From: Climacium dendroides
Lineage: Eukaryota > Streptophyta > Bryopsida > Hypnales > Climaciaceae
DNA: 64,000 nt
Direction of reading: 5' to 3'
Assembly (NCBI GenBank): GCA_950106755.1
Contig: OX467090.1
Coordinates: 2,170,001-2,234,000 of the forward strand
Position numbers and translations under genes: made by a program. Position 1 is the stretch's first letter. Each line of letters begins with the position of its first letter. Positions 22,071 to 33,490 of the stretch are shown piece after piece. Below the pieces are notes generated by a model that ran no database searches, was not told the origin of the DNA, and was given only the letters and a program-made list of their open reading frames with translations.

Positions 22071-24480
22071 CAGATCAAATGAGGACCAGCCAGCAGCCAA
22101 TCGACAGGCCAATACAGTAGTCAGTACAGAGCCAGTGGCCAGTTCGTAATCAAGTCATCATGCTAATTAAGTTGGTCTCAAACTAGCAATTAAGGTGGTT
22201 AATCCCCTTACTACATCTGGTTCCCCAACAACTAATCAGTCAGTGGTCCACTGGGAAACCAGACCACTTTTTCACATACATACATGTGAAATTGGGAAGA
22301 TTTCGTAGGATTGATTTGACACTGGGTGTCACTTTTGTTTTCCCAAAGAAATATTAGACTGCCAAAGAGTAATTTGCATAGAAGTAAATGAGATTAGAAG
22401 GGGAGAAAGATTAGTACCACTTGTCAAATTTGATTTCTTCAAGTAAGCCAGAGAAGAGACTTCCCACCAACCAAAGTTAACTCCAGAGCTCTAACAATTC
22501 CAAGTGCAACTTAATCAGGCCAGAGTTACTCAAATTTCAACTTAATCAGGACCAGGCATCAGTTAACTTGTGATTAAGTCAGGATCAGCCAACTAGGCTC
22601 ATTTCACATCAAGCCAGATCATCAGGACCCAAGTCAACCTGTTGCCTTGCATTTGGTTCAATTAGAACCAGCACTCATCTGCTTCCACTCAGCCTGTGCT
22701 CTGGCCTTGCAAACAAAACTCAAGCTCTGGATCCTTGTTGTGTGCATCCTCTCTCAAGTTCAAAGTCACACGATTTTGCAAACACAATTTGCAATTGCGA
22801 AACTTGGAGATGTTTGTTAGGATTTAGGAAGAAGGTCAGAGTCGGAATACACAAATTCAATTTGGTCCATTAGAAAAGAATAGTTGACTTTAGCATCCGT
22901 ATTTTATTTTGAATTAGAAGACAAAAAGAAAAGACAAAACAATAGAATATTAGAACCTTAGGGATATTCCAAATTAGTTATTAGATAGAAGAAATTGAGT
23001 GGGATTTGTCTTGAGGATTTATTTGATTCCAAGCAAATTAGCCAAGATTTAGCATTAGATATGATAGGATTTTATTCCCAAGAAATATCTACAAAAGAAA
23101 AAGAGAACATTTGAAAGAAGTTAGAAGAAAAAGAAAAGATCATCACCAAAGGACAAAGCCTAGGACGTCCCTAAGTTGAAGAAAGTTTACAAAAAACCAA
23201 CAAAACACCAAGAAATTGGAGATGGAATTGGAGCGTGCAATTACCAACATGGCAGCGACATTTGACCACGAAGAAGTCAACGTTGAGGTTAGTTACTAAT
23301 TCTTTTTACCCCAATTCTTGCATTCTTACCAAAAAACATTAGAATAGAAATTGTCTTTTGAATTTTAGTTTAAGAATTAGATTAAATCCATAATAGAAGA
23401 TAAAATCAACTAGTAACTTAGAATCATTCAAAAATTACCATAGTACTTTCCAAAGAAATTTTTACCACACTAGTAAAAGAAATTTACCAAAGTTTACCTT
23501 TGGATGAAAAAACATAGGATTGGATGAAAAATTAGAGAATCATCCAAAAGCATCTTGAAGGAATCTTTTAAGAAATCTTTAGGAATCCTAGCATTTAGAG
23601 TCAAAGTAGGAGTAAGAAGGTAAAAGTAGAAGTTATTTTGAAATCTCAAGGTAAAAAAGACTCACATAAGGATTTGATAAAAATCGGTCAACGGTAAAAA
23701 TCCACAGTGAATAACCTTTACCAAGGAGATCAAAAGTAAGAAGTTTTTACCTTTTCACCAAAGTCAAAGTAGAAGTTAACAAGATAAAAACAATTAACCT
23801 TAAACGGTGAAAGTAAAACCCAAAATTACCACGTAGTAAGAAATCTAGGAAATTACCAAGTAGAGTAAGAAGATAACTAAGAGACAAATTAGGGATAGAA
23901 TATTAAGGATAATATTCTTAGGATTCTGAAACCATTTAACCCTCTTCAATTGGATTATTATTAAGGAAGTTACGGTTGGATGAAACTTGGAGTTAATTTA
24001 GAGTAGAATTGGATGAAAGTCAACCAGAGTTGACCAAATCCCCCAAAGTTCAAAATTTAAGTAGAAGATAGAAAATAGAAAATAACCCAAAAATCGGAAG
24101 TGAATTTCGATAGTTAGATTGTTAGGAATCGACGAATGAAGTTTTAGAAGTTAGTTTAGAGTCAAACTTCATCCACGAATATCTTTTAGACCATAGGTCC
24201 AAATCTAGACTTCTTGACCATTTTGGAAAGGGCAAAACGAGCTCTACATACGGGTTTGCTTTACTTTTCGGCTTGACTAACCCCCACTGGGCCTAAGTTT
24301 TGGTTGTCATAGCCAAATTGTGGTCTTAGATACTAATTTACATTGATTTGGTAGTCATTTGCCCTTAGGGAAGTTCAAAGTAGACAAACAACAAAAGATC
24401 CATTGCTTGGAAGGCACAATGGACCAACGTTAGAACACCCATAGGATAGAACTAACTAAAAGAACCTGGTTGCGTTTGTT
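22071..24480. other. Purine-rich sequence without a supported gene, probable retrotransposon leader
   Basis: Long runs rich in AAG, AGTA and GGTAAAA on the plus strand. A short plus-strand frame from an ATG at 23222 (MELERAITNMAATF) ends quickly at a possible GTTAGT donor. The composition suits the long untranslated leader of an LTR retrotransposon, but no gag follows. Confidence 0.35.
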
Positions 24481-24620
24481 GATTTATCAAGGGTGGGTAA
24501 ATAAGCGCTCACAATCTCGAGGAGACAAAGAATGCTACTGAAATATCCTGCATTCAAAAAAGAAGAATCTCAATCTCTCAAGTGCTCTCTGGATGCTTAA
24601 GGAGAAGTAGTGAATCGGGT

Positions 24621-24960
24621 ATCGCTCTGATACCATGTTGGTAAATAACGTTGCTCTCTGGCAACAGTGATCTACTAAAAAGAAGTACACTTACAAGCTA
24701 ATCAGGCTTAGCTATTTAAACACACAATAACCCTAACTACTTAACGGATGTTAAGTATCGCCAATTGGATGTAAACCTAACATAACCCTAGTGGTGCTAC
24801 CCGATGATCAACACCTCGCTCTTGAATTGACATAAATTGGCAATGAAAAAGGTGGAACAACAAAACAGTCAGAGCTTGATTGTTTGCTTGCAATCATATC
24901 GACTCAAAGTGGAGTTATAGGAGGATCGAAAACAGTTCGTGTGTTAAGAACCACCCCTAC
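24621..24960 (-). mobile_element. Copia LTR with adjacent primer-binding site (minus orientation)
   Basis: Read on the minus strand, TGGTATCAGAGCGAT (24635-24621) is the primer-binding site complementary to the 3' end of initiator methionine tRNA, as in many plant copia elements. It directly adjoins an LTR end whose plus-strand bases are TGTTGGTAAATAACG (from 24636). The other LTR end was not located, so 24960 is a guess. The gag relic at 19320-19829 has the same orientation. Confidence 0.6.
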
Positions 24961-25223
24961 AGAAGTGCCCAAAATAGTGCACGTGGGATGTAAAAATGGA
25001 AATGACTTCATGTGGTGAGAAACTGCCAACTCATATGTGTGATTTTAGGCTATTGAGTAAGTGACATGGTTCATCATCATGTGTGATTTTACTCATAATA
25101 AAGACCTGAATTTGGTGAGGTCTACAGAATGACTTTGAAATGTCAAGAAAAAGCAAGGAAAATTGTAAAAAACACATATGAGGCTAAACCTTCTACTAAA
25201 ATGTTTCTCAGTTACTCATAGCT

Positions 25224-25750
25224 TCTTGGATTGATGTGAAATTTTAACCATACAAACTAAACTAGTATGTGCAACTTTTTTTTTTAAATTATTAGAAACA
25301 GACATTGTATGAAGAAGAAACAAGCCGCCAAGGTTCATTGTAATCCAAAATGTTAGGATTTTAAACTTTTCCTCCTAAACATTCAAAACAACTTGGATTG
25401 ACATGAAAGTCTTACCACAATAACTAGACTTCAAGGGAAATATAATTCAAATTTTTTTTTTTATTGAAAACTAACATTGAATGAAGGAGATATAAGCCCC
25501 CAAAGTTGCAACCATCAAATGCAATTTTATAGATTGAATTTGAACTTTGATTGCCTTTCAAAAAATCAGTACATCTTGTATTGATTTGAAAAGAGAACAC
25601 ACAAACTAGAAGAGAGAACACAAATTTTTCAACAAATTATATTGAATTCGGACATCATATGCAAGAGTTACATTCTTTGAATTGGATTTGAAACCATGTG
25701 AGGAAACCTTTGAGTGTTTAGTGGTTGCAATAAATTTTGATTTACAATTG
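25224..25750. repeat. Degenerate tandem repeat, about 170-180 bp, three copies
   Basis: Copies begin with CTTGGATTGATGTGAAA (25224), CTTGGATTGACATGAAA (25392) and CTTGTATTGATTTGAAA (25574). In each, matching order follows: an A-rich segment, a T tract, a gap, then an ACAT..TATG(A/C)A..AG segment. The copies are strongly diverged. Confidence 0.6.
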
Positions 25751-26091
25751 GAAATGAATTGAATGGTCAAGTACAGTGGATCATTCTTAGACTCATTGGT
25801 TTTATTAAAAGGCATGGTTAGGATCGTTCTTAAACTCACTGGCTCCATTCAATGGCATGTTTTGATTGATTACAATTGCACCTATGAACATTAATAGGGA
25901 CATGTGCACCTCTAACTTTGAAAAATCATATCTTATTCATTTCAAGTCAGAAAATTAAACTTAAAATTTTCACTGCTGTATTCCTCATTTCTCTTTCTTC
26001 CACAAAAATGTAAAAAAACTTTGGGTCCACCCATTTTTGTACACAGGACTTTTTTTCTTTAGATGAGCGCTTTCTGAGCCTTCTACCTTAC

Positions 26092-26366
26092 CAATAATCA
26101 CATCCACCATGCAGTTGGCGATGTCAGTGACATGCTTCTTCATAATGCTGGGCAAGTTGAGGCGCCCTGACAACACTGCGTTGACGTTGAAGGTGGCCAC
26201 ATTGGAGGCGATGTCGTGGACCGCATTGAACAGCAGCCTCACGGCTTGCACAGTGACGACCGCAGGAAGATCCACTGTCTTACGAGACCGAATGGTGCGC
26301 ACCCCAAGCTCGATCACACCAACTTCCTTGTTATGATACAACATCATCATGTGACTGTCACTGTAC
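26092..26366 (-). CDS. Candidate internal exon of an unidentified gene
   Basis: A 275-base open stretch on the minus strand is framed by a strong acceptor (CTGTGTGCAG) and donor (GTAAGG). It encodes about 91 residues of ordinary protein composition (segments HNKEVGVIELGVRTIRSRK, VTVQAVRLLFNAVHDIASN, MKKHVTDIANCMVDVII). The base composition is much more GC-rich than its AT-rich surroundings, as expected for a selected coding exon. I do not recognise the family and found no partner exons. It could be part of a host gene or of a decayed element. Confidence 0.4.
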
Positions 26367-28410
26367 CTGCACACAGTTTCCAAAATCAAATTCAAAATCG
26401 TTTAGTGAATCCACCATATTCTTCTGCTCGGAGATGAACCAAGTAAGGTAGGAGCACCCATAACTGTCAAAATAAGCAATTCAGTAGAGTTAAAGGCATC
26501 TTTTTCTAGGAAAAATATTTTTGCAATATTAGCAACTGAAAATCATGAATTTTAAGAAAAAAAATTTGGACAAGACATCTATTTTCTATGAATTTTCAAA
26601 GTAAAACTCACTAGGGCACCCTATGCTGCACTCTAGTAAATCTACCTTGATTCTCACAACAAAATCTAAAAAATTCAAAGTTTACCAATCAAAATTAAGA
26701 ATGGGTGATAGTTTCAAGGTACTCTTGGAGACAATTTAAGGGCACTCTACTTGCCAATTATGGGTACAGTACGGTGATGGATGCTGCTACCTTATATATA
26801 AGTATTAGTGGATTCACCATCTCCAACCTCAATACTGGAAACAGTTTCAAGTTGATCCTCTAAAATTTGCAAGCTCGGATGCAAATTACTTCCAAAGCTG
26901 CAGAATCTGTACTTCAGGAACATATAACTATGCCAAATGCAGTTTACAATCACCAACCCAAAACCAAAACCATAGTTATAGTACAAGATATGGTTTTATA
27001 AGAAAACTTTTGCATTGCTTAAAATTTATAGGGTTACAGATCTTCAACTTCAACTCTCAACAAAATGCTTATTTTTGGCAAATTTTCAAATTTTTAGTTG
27101 GAATAAAAATTCATTAGATTTTAGAAACTTCAATGTTGTGAGTTTTGATTGAAAGCAAAAGAAATCATTTTGAGTGTCAAAAGCAAGTTTTATGGGAAAA
27201 GAAAATCAAAGTACTATAATGCATTGTATAGGTATATCATTTTTTATAAACTACTATGTAATAAATCACAAAACCACTATTATGACTCAAAGAGTTAACT
27301 TGATGGTATAGATGTAACATCTATAAAGTTGCACATTGAACTCCCAAAGGTGTTGAAAATCATCCATTTTTCAATATGATAAAGAATTGTTTCACCATCC
27401 AAATGGTGCTTAGCGTCCTTCTAAGCTTAAATTCCATGTCATAAGGTATGTTCACATTTGTAATGTGAATCCAATCTAAATGTAGGTCTAAATTCATTTC
27501 TAAAACTTTTAGTAATAACAATAACAACAATCTTTAATACCAAGTGCATACATTCCAAACTTGTTTGCAAGTTCACTAAAATACAACAATTGAAAGTAGG
27601 ATTGAAAGTACTAACCATAGGATCAATATGACAAACCCACATAAACATAGGGCATACTAGCAAGACCATTGGATTGAATTTTTCATTACAACATTTAGTT
27701 CCATTGGTTACTTGTCAATGTGGACTCATGAGGTAACTACACCTAAAATTGTGCAAATAAGCAATTTAGTATGGTTTCCATTATTACATTGAAATTGCTT
27801 TCGTAGGGTCTTCTTCACTATCGAAAGTGAATTCTAAATTATCTTAGAATGAATTTTTTGGACACACTATTAATGAATTAAAAAATTTGAAAATGTTGAA
27901 AGTAGGTGTTTTTAAACTAACCATAGACTCATGAATAGTGGGAGTACATTTTAGGCAAGAACCTAGAGTGGTCAATTTTAGAAAGTGGTCAAGATTAGGT
28001 GTAGTTACTTTAAACACAATCTACTAAGGATGCTCTAACTATACTCATATTGTTTTCAACTACTATTCCCTCTACACCAATGATAATCAAATGATCAAGG
28101 ATCATCATTCACTCTTAATAATTAATTTAAGTTGGTATATATGTCAATATGTAATCTTTTTTTTACCAAATCAATTGCAGCTTGTGAAGCCGTCAGTGGC
28201 CTTTAATCACCACATGTTAATCATGAACAAGTGTCAGAAATTAGAAGATTTGGTTGTAATTAGTAAATTGTGTTGTCAAGAGCTCAAACATGCATGTTCT
28301 CTTTTGGACCTCCTAGTGCCACTTCATTGCTTTAATGGCATGTATTCATTGCAAAGTTTAATGAATAAAGCTCAAGATTACAACATAGAGTATCATTGAA
28401 ATGGAGATTG
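26367..28410. other. AT-rich sequence, no supported gene
   Basis: Only short frames. One plus-strand frame (28177-28399, after a CAATTGCAG acceptor) has plausible composition (KLEDLVVISKLCCQELKHAC) but no recognised domain and is truncated by the MITE at 28411. Confidence 0.35.
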
Positions 28411-28625
28411 CACTACAAGAAAACCTGTCCAAATTGACAGAAACTGGTCCTAATTGACAGAAATCAGCCCCTCCTAATTGACAGAAAATTGACAGGTTTT
28501 TGTCAATTCAGACAATTTTCTGTCAGTTCGGACAATTTTTTGTCCTAGTTGACAGAAACTTGTCAAATTTCTGTCAATTAGGAGGGGCTGATTTCTGTCA
28601 ATTAGGACCAGTTTCTCTTGTAGTG
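28411..28625. mobile_element. 215-bp CACTA-type foldback MITE, family A copy 1
   Basis: The ends are CACTACAAGAAAACCTGTCC and its imperfect complement. The target duplication is TTG (28408-28410 and 28626-28628). The interior consists of inverted copies of ATTGACAGAAA-type units around the centre, so the whole element folds into one long imperfect hairpin. It has the same length and closely similar sequence to the element at 57538-57752. No coding capacity. Confidence 0.92.
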
Positions 28626-28767
28626 TTGGCTTGCACAAATGAAATATGGTGGCTTGAAGTTGTTTCACAAGCAGTTTGGATAGGAGCATTGGAGTTGCCT
28701 TGTTTTGTTTTGTTAGTGATTGAATCTTTTGATTTTTAGATAGTGCATTGGGTCTTTGAGAAGTACC

Positions 28768-29774
28768 ATGCCATACGGAATCTTGAGTAATGAGGAAAAG
28801 AGTTGCATTGTGGAAATGCGTGAGGGTGGAATGAAGAGTTTAGACATTACATCTGTGTTGAATGTTCCACGGTCAACTGTTTCTACTATCTTGACAAATT
28901 GGAAGATCCGAGGGAGTGTAAAATCTTTAAAATCTCAGTGTGGTAGGCATCGAAAGTTGAGTGATCGTGATACTAGAGTGCTGGCACGTTATATTAGAGA
29001 TGATAGAAGACAACCATTGTCAGAATTATCAAGCCTATTGAATGTGAGTCGTAACACAACACAGTCGTATTTACATGATTTGGGTTTTAGAAATTGCATT
29101 GCACCCAAGAAACCATATCTTAGTGAGAAGCACAAATTAGATAGGCTTAAATTTGCTCGTGCTCATGAAAGGTGGAGTTTTGAAGATTGGTGCAATGTTA
29201 TTTGGTCAGATGAGTCGTCATTTGAAATTGGTAAAAATTCGCGGCAAATTAGAGTATGGCGAAGATCATATGAAAAATATGCGTGGGATTACATAGCTCC
29301 AACTTTTAAGAGTGGCCGTACTTCAGTGATGGTTTGGGGTGCATTTACTAGCTTTGATAAATGCCCTCTTGTTATTATACCTCCAGACAAAAGAACAGCA
29401 AGCGATTTTGTAACCATTGTTTATGAGGCAACATTAAGTGGATTTTACTTTTTACATGATCACCCTCAACAATTGAAACTTATGGAAGATGGCGCTCCAG
29501 TCCACCGTAGCTCACTTCCATTGCAATGGAGACAAGCTCATGGTATGGCAAAATTAATTTGGCCTGCAAATTCTCCAAATTAGAAAATCTATGGAAGATT
29601 GTCAAGGATTTGTTACGACATCGTCCTAGACCAAGAAACAAGGAGGAAATGGCACAAACCATTCAATCAACATGGGATACAATATCTTTGGAGCAACTCC
29701 AAACCTTGATTAGAACCTTGCTTGATAGAATGCAAGCAGATATTTCAGCAGGAGGTGGTAGCACTAGATGGTAG
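28768..29774 (+). pseudogene. Tc1-like DD34E transposase, frameshifted before the catalytic Glu
   Basis: ATG 28768 opens a frame with the bipartite helix-turn-helix of Tc1 transposases (GMKSLDITSVLNVPRSTVSTI; RQPLSELSSLLNVSRNTTQ) and then the DDE core. The first Asp is in VIWSDESSFEI (codon 29209), the second in LMEDGAPVH (codon 29488), and the Glu in LENLWKIVKDLL (codon 29583). The usual SPDLNPIENLW is about 10 bases short here, which ends the first frame at a TAG (29581-29583) and moves the rest into another frame to the stop at 29774. With those residues counted, spacing would be 34, the DD34E class. The C terminus GGGSTRW is typical. The class is common in animals and fungi and rare in plants as far as I know. 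The upstream inverted repeat was not found. Confidence 0.9.
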
Positions 29775-29956
29775 ATACTATATTATGATTATTTTTTTAA
29801 ATGTATGATTTTCTACTTTTGTAATGCAAAATTTTCATATAGTCAAAAAAAAATCTATTATCTTTCCAACATAATTTACGGTTCGTGAATTGATGAATTT
29901 TTGAGCCTACAAGAGATTTTCAAAGTTTGTAGTTTTCATTCTGATTCACCTCCAGG

Positions 29957-29990
29957 CCAAAAATTCGAAATATTTTTGGACCCCACTGTA
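29957..29990 (-). repeat. Right terminal repeat of the Tc1-like element with TA target
   Basis: The minus strand reads CAGTGGGGTCCAAAAATATT, with the usual Tc1 CAGTG start, and abuts TA at 29989-29990. A very similar end (ATTTTTGGACCCCACT then ATA) occurs at 44818-44837. The left partner was not found upstream of the transposase. Confidence 0.65.
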
Positions 29991-30285
29991 CATAGCTGGA
30001 CAACTTGTAACAGGTGTTTGATGTGAGTCCATTTCCATGCCACACTCCCGTTGAGGAAGCAGATTGTCCTGAGATCCATCAAAAACAATGACATTGTTTG
30101 GTTCAAGCACACCGGTGGTACAAGTACATCATCTACAAAAGAAACATCAGGAGAAACAAAAAAGAACTTAGCAAAAAGGGGAGAGGACTGGAAACAAAGA
30201 TAAAGGCAAAGTTGTACAGAAATAGAAAACAAGGAATAGCAAATGGAGAAATATAAGAGGAAATTAGAAAATACCTGAAATGTCA
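29991..30285 (-). other. Possible further exon of the HUH relic
   Basis: A minus-strand open stretch after an acceptor-like TTCTTTTGTAG (about 30136) continues to the Tc1 terminus (segments VPPVCLNQTMS and MDLRTICFLNG). It may be a downstream exon interrupted by the Tc1-like insertion. I have no domain evidence. Confidence 0.25.
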
Positions 30286-31246
30286 TACTCGTGGGCTACA
30301 CCTTCACGTGCCTCATCTAGCTTTGTAGCAAGCCGTTGTCAGCCCAAGTCTGCTACGCAAGAACCTGGGTTGGTGTACTCAAAGAAAAGTGACATCACCT
30401 ATTTCTAGGGCTTGAAGATTCATCATATACTTCCAAAGGGAAGCGATTGTGTAGAACTCCATACCATCCTAACGGACAAGCAGAATCCAAGAAATAGATG
30501 GTATATACTATCCAAATTGGAGCATAGGCAAGAGAGTTCTTGGAAGCGTACTATTGAGTTGTTTTCGCATTTTATACTTGCAGTAAGTAGTAGCTCTCTT
30601 GATGAGATTAGTATGAGTGAGCACGACTTGTTTTTTTAACAAAAGGAGTACCATGTTTAATGCACTCCTCCACACCTTCCTTGAATTGTGCATCACTGAC
30701 ATTTCTATACATACATTAAAAGTGATCTTTTCCCTTGTCTTTGATGCAGTAGCCCAACATCCCAATGAAAGTGTGGAGACTAGTATTATGAAGTGCTTTT
30801 GTGAGGATGTGGTGTTTCACAGGTGCTTTTTTGGAATCATCCTATTCAAGATACTCTTTTATTTTCTTGCTAACCATGTCAATAAAAGAGGTCAGTGGTC
30901 AACAAACCATTTGCAAATGCAATTTGCTCATATTGTTGCCACATTCAATTGAGTAGAGCCCAGAAATACACTACTTGTATAAAAACTCTTCTATTTTTCC
31001 TAGAAGCTCTAGGGGCATACCGATAGAAATTGTTACACCTATATCCATTTCTTTTGACTGCACTAGAGCTCATGTTCTAGGAGCTCTTTTAGCAACAATT
31101 TGTTTGAAGGTAGGTTTGTTAAGCGTTGGATTTTCTATTGTCTTTTGCTTTAAAGTAGAAGTATGTTTGGTAATATCACCAATATATTTAGTAGTCTTAG
31201 TTGGGTTTTTTGAAGGAACCACAGTTTCTTTGGGGTTTGCTAGCAT
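30286..31246 (-). pseudogene. Rep-like HUH endonuclease relic (Replitron-like)
   Basis: On the minus strand a single frame runs from 31246, with a Lys/Thr/Pro-rich N terminus (NPTLNKPTFKQIVAKRAP), then ISGLYSIECGN...LHLQMV (HLQ at 30919-30911, Rep motif II), then SLHTFIGMLGYCIKDKGKDH (Tyr codon 30751-30749, YxxK motif III), then NLIKRATTYCKYKMRKQL. HUH endonucleases nick DNA and form a 5' phosphotyrosine link during rolling-circle-type replication or transposition. The order and spacing fit the Y1 Rep-like family described from Replitrons of algae and some plants. Stops at 31070, 30971, 30899, 30842 and 30508, plus a +1 shift near 30718, show that it is dead. Coding-like sequence continues in another frame to about 30286. 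No helicase is visible. The family is named from remembered motif layout. Confidence 0.65.
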
Positions 31247-33232
31247 TTGACCTTTCTAGGTAGACCCCTTCAAAATCTGAGACATTGGTGGTGCCTCGAA
31301 GCTAGAGCACTAGTAATTGTAGTTGTTGGATTTTGGGGGGGAATGTGATAGCAAGGTTGAAACTAAAAGGAATTGACTAAATATATAGGAGCTTAATTTG
31401 TAAGGCTGCTAAACATGGAGGAACTTAGTAGATCCAAACAAAGATTGACAAATTGAGATTTCTTGAGGTAGGTTCTTGGCTGTTCTTGAGGTCGGTGATT
31501 TGTCTTGTTAATTTTGTCTATTCCGCTGTTTGAATGTATGCAGGTATGTCTTTGACCTGCTTCGACTTGTTGTAGTGTCCACCTGACTCCTTCCAACTTG
31601 TTCCTTTTGTTAATTGTGTAGTTTTCATGAGTTTGTGCTTGTCTCCAAAATTCTACTCTAGCACCACTTCCGGGGGTGTACTTAGTTCTATTACAACAAA
31701 CCACGGGCGAACAAGTGGTTTCTAATAAACTATAATTTTAACTTCAAATTTAGAGCATTGTTTACTAATGACTATAGGATTCTACTCCCAAAACTTCAAA
31801 CTCAAATAAAATATGAAATGATTTCCAGAAGAGGTTAAAAATGCACTAAAATGGTATGTTTTTTTGAACTCAAATATTTTTAGAGAACACATTTAGATGA
31901 CCATTGCATCAATATTCAACTCAAATAAGCTTTCAATAGAGAGTTATTTTTAGGATTTTTTTGTTCATTTTTAAACAATTTTTTTTTATATAATATAGGG
32001 GTGTGAAAGTTGTTTTTCAATTCTACAGTGTATCTTTTTTCTTCAAAAATTTGTAACTAATTATTATAAATAAATAAAAATATCAATAATTTAAAACATA
32101 AACTTTCAAAGTAGAAAAATCTATTCATATTTGTTTCATTTAATTTTATTTAAAATTTAAAAAATATATATAGGAGGTCCAAAATTTTGTTTGCACACTA
32201 ACATAAAAAAGACGAAGTGCGTCCCCCAGGACCACCTCCAAATCTAGCTTTCATCAATTCCTTTTCAGTTTCAGCCTTGCTACTATACTCCCCTCCCCCA
32301 AACCCAACAACTTCAATTCCCTGACAACCCAACAAATCAAACCCAAAAGAATCTCAAAATACATTTCAACTCAGAAGCAACAGAAATTGAATTGAACCTA
32401 ACTCATTGAGCGCATCGTCCAATGTGTCCTCAAAATTTGAAGCAATGGAGTTTCTACCGAGCTCCGACCACACAAACAAGAGAATAGGAGCTTTGACCAT
32501 GTGAACAAAGAACAAATGCAGTGCAACCCCAACCAAGAAGAGTAGAAGACAAAAAGGCTCCAAACCCTATCTCTAGGGACATCCACAAGTGAGATATAAA
32601 CAATGAGTAGTGGTCCATCCACGGCCACGGCATTAAATTTTTTTTTATCAACGCCCTTTAGATCCCGATTTTCCCAACCATTTTCTCCAAATCCATCAAC
32701 AGTGGCAGGGGGTTACATTTGTTGAATTACTTAATCAAGGGTTGTTGTTTCCTTCACAGGGATGTGCAACCATTTTTGGGTGCATTGTAATAAGCACGAT
32801 GGAGTATTGGGTATTGGATATGGGTTTCCTCTGCTCAGTCCATGCCTCTTGGGGCGACACCCTATGTGGGCAATTGCAAGCACCTATTAGAGTGCGTTAC
32901 GCACATGAAGGTCAAGTTTATCATTTTGTACTACTTGGAGTATGAATCTTTCCAAGTTGGCCCCACTATATAAATATGTATATTTATTATAGAAGAATAC
33001 AATAATGGAAGAACTATATGTTCTTGGCCCGGGTGTAGAATTAGTTCTTTGCTTGGGTTTAGAAAGTCACATGCACCTCTGTATAGACAAGCAATGAGTC
33101 ATGAAGTAACTTCTTTACAGAAGGCAATCTGTTTATTCAGACAATCCAATTTCACTATTGTGTGTACATAATGTAGTCCAATCCTAGGTTATTTACTTAG
33201 GAGTCTGTCTCCTTGGAATTTCATCTTAACCC
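31247..33232. other. No supported gene
   Basis: The minus-strand frame at 31393-31704 has hydrophilic composition but no recognised motif. 31720-32200 is very AT-rich. 32220-32950 holds short frames only. Confidence 0.4.
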
Positions 33233-33241
33233 CTACTAGTA

Positions 33242-33481
33242 CCGGCTAGGGAGAACTGACCCACTTCATTGCCCGAACTGAAGTTAATTGTGAAAAAAAG
33301 CCCCCTATTTTTTGATATGATTTTTCATATTTTTGCACTGCCCCTAGCTAATTTGGGGCCATTGATTGCAAATCTGAATTCAGAATTTGCAAAAAAATTA
33401 ATCTGATTACAAATGAAAAAAACTCCACAACGTATTCCCCAAGGTTAAAACGGGGCAATGAGGGGGTCAGTTCACCCTGGA
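33242..33481. mobile_element. 240-bp Mutator-type MITE with 9-bp target duplication
   Basis: The direct repeat CTACTAGTA at 33233-33241 and 33482-33490 flanks ends that are inverted repeats: CTAGGGAGAACTGACCCACT on the left, and the complement of GGGGGTCAGTTCACCCTGG on the right, continuing into CATTGCCC. Mutator-like elements make 9-bp duplications, which is why I assign this superfamily. No coding capacity. Confidence 0.8.
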
Positions 33482-33490
33482 CTACTAGTA

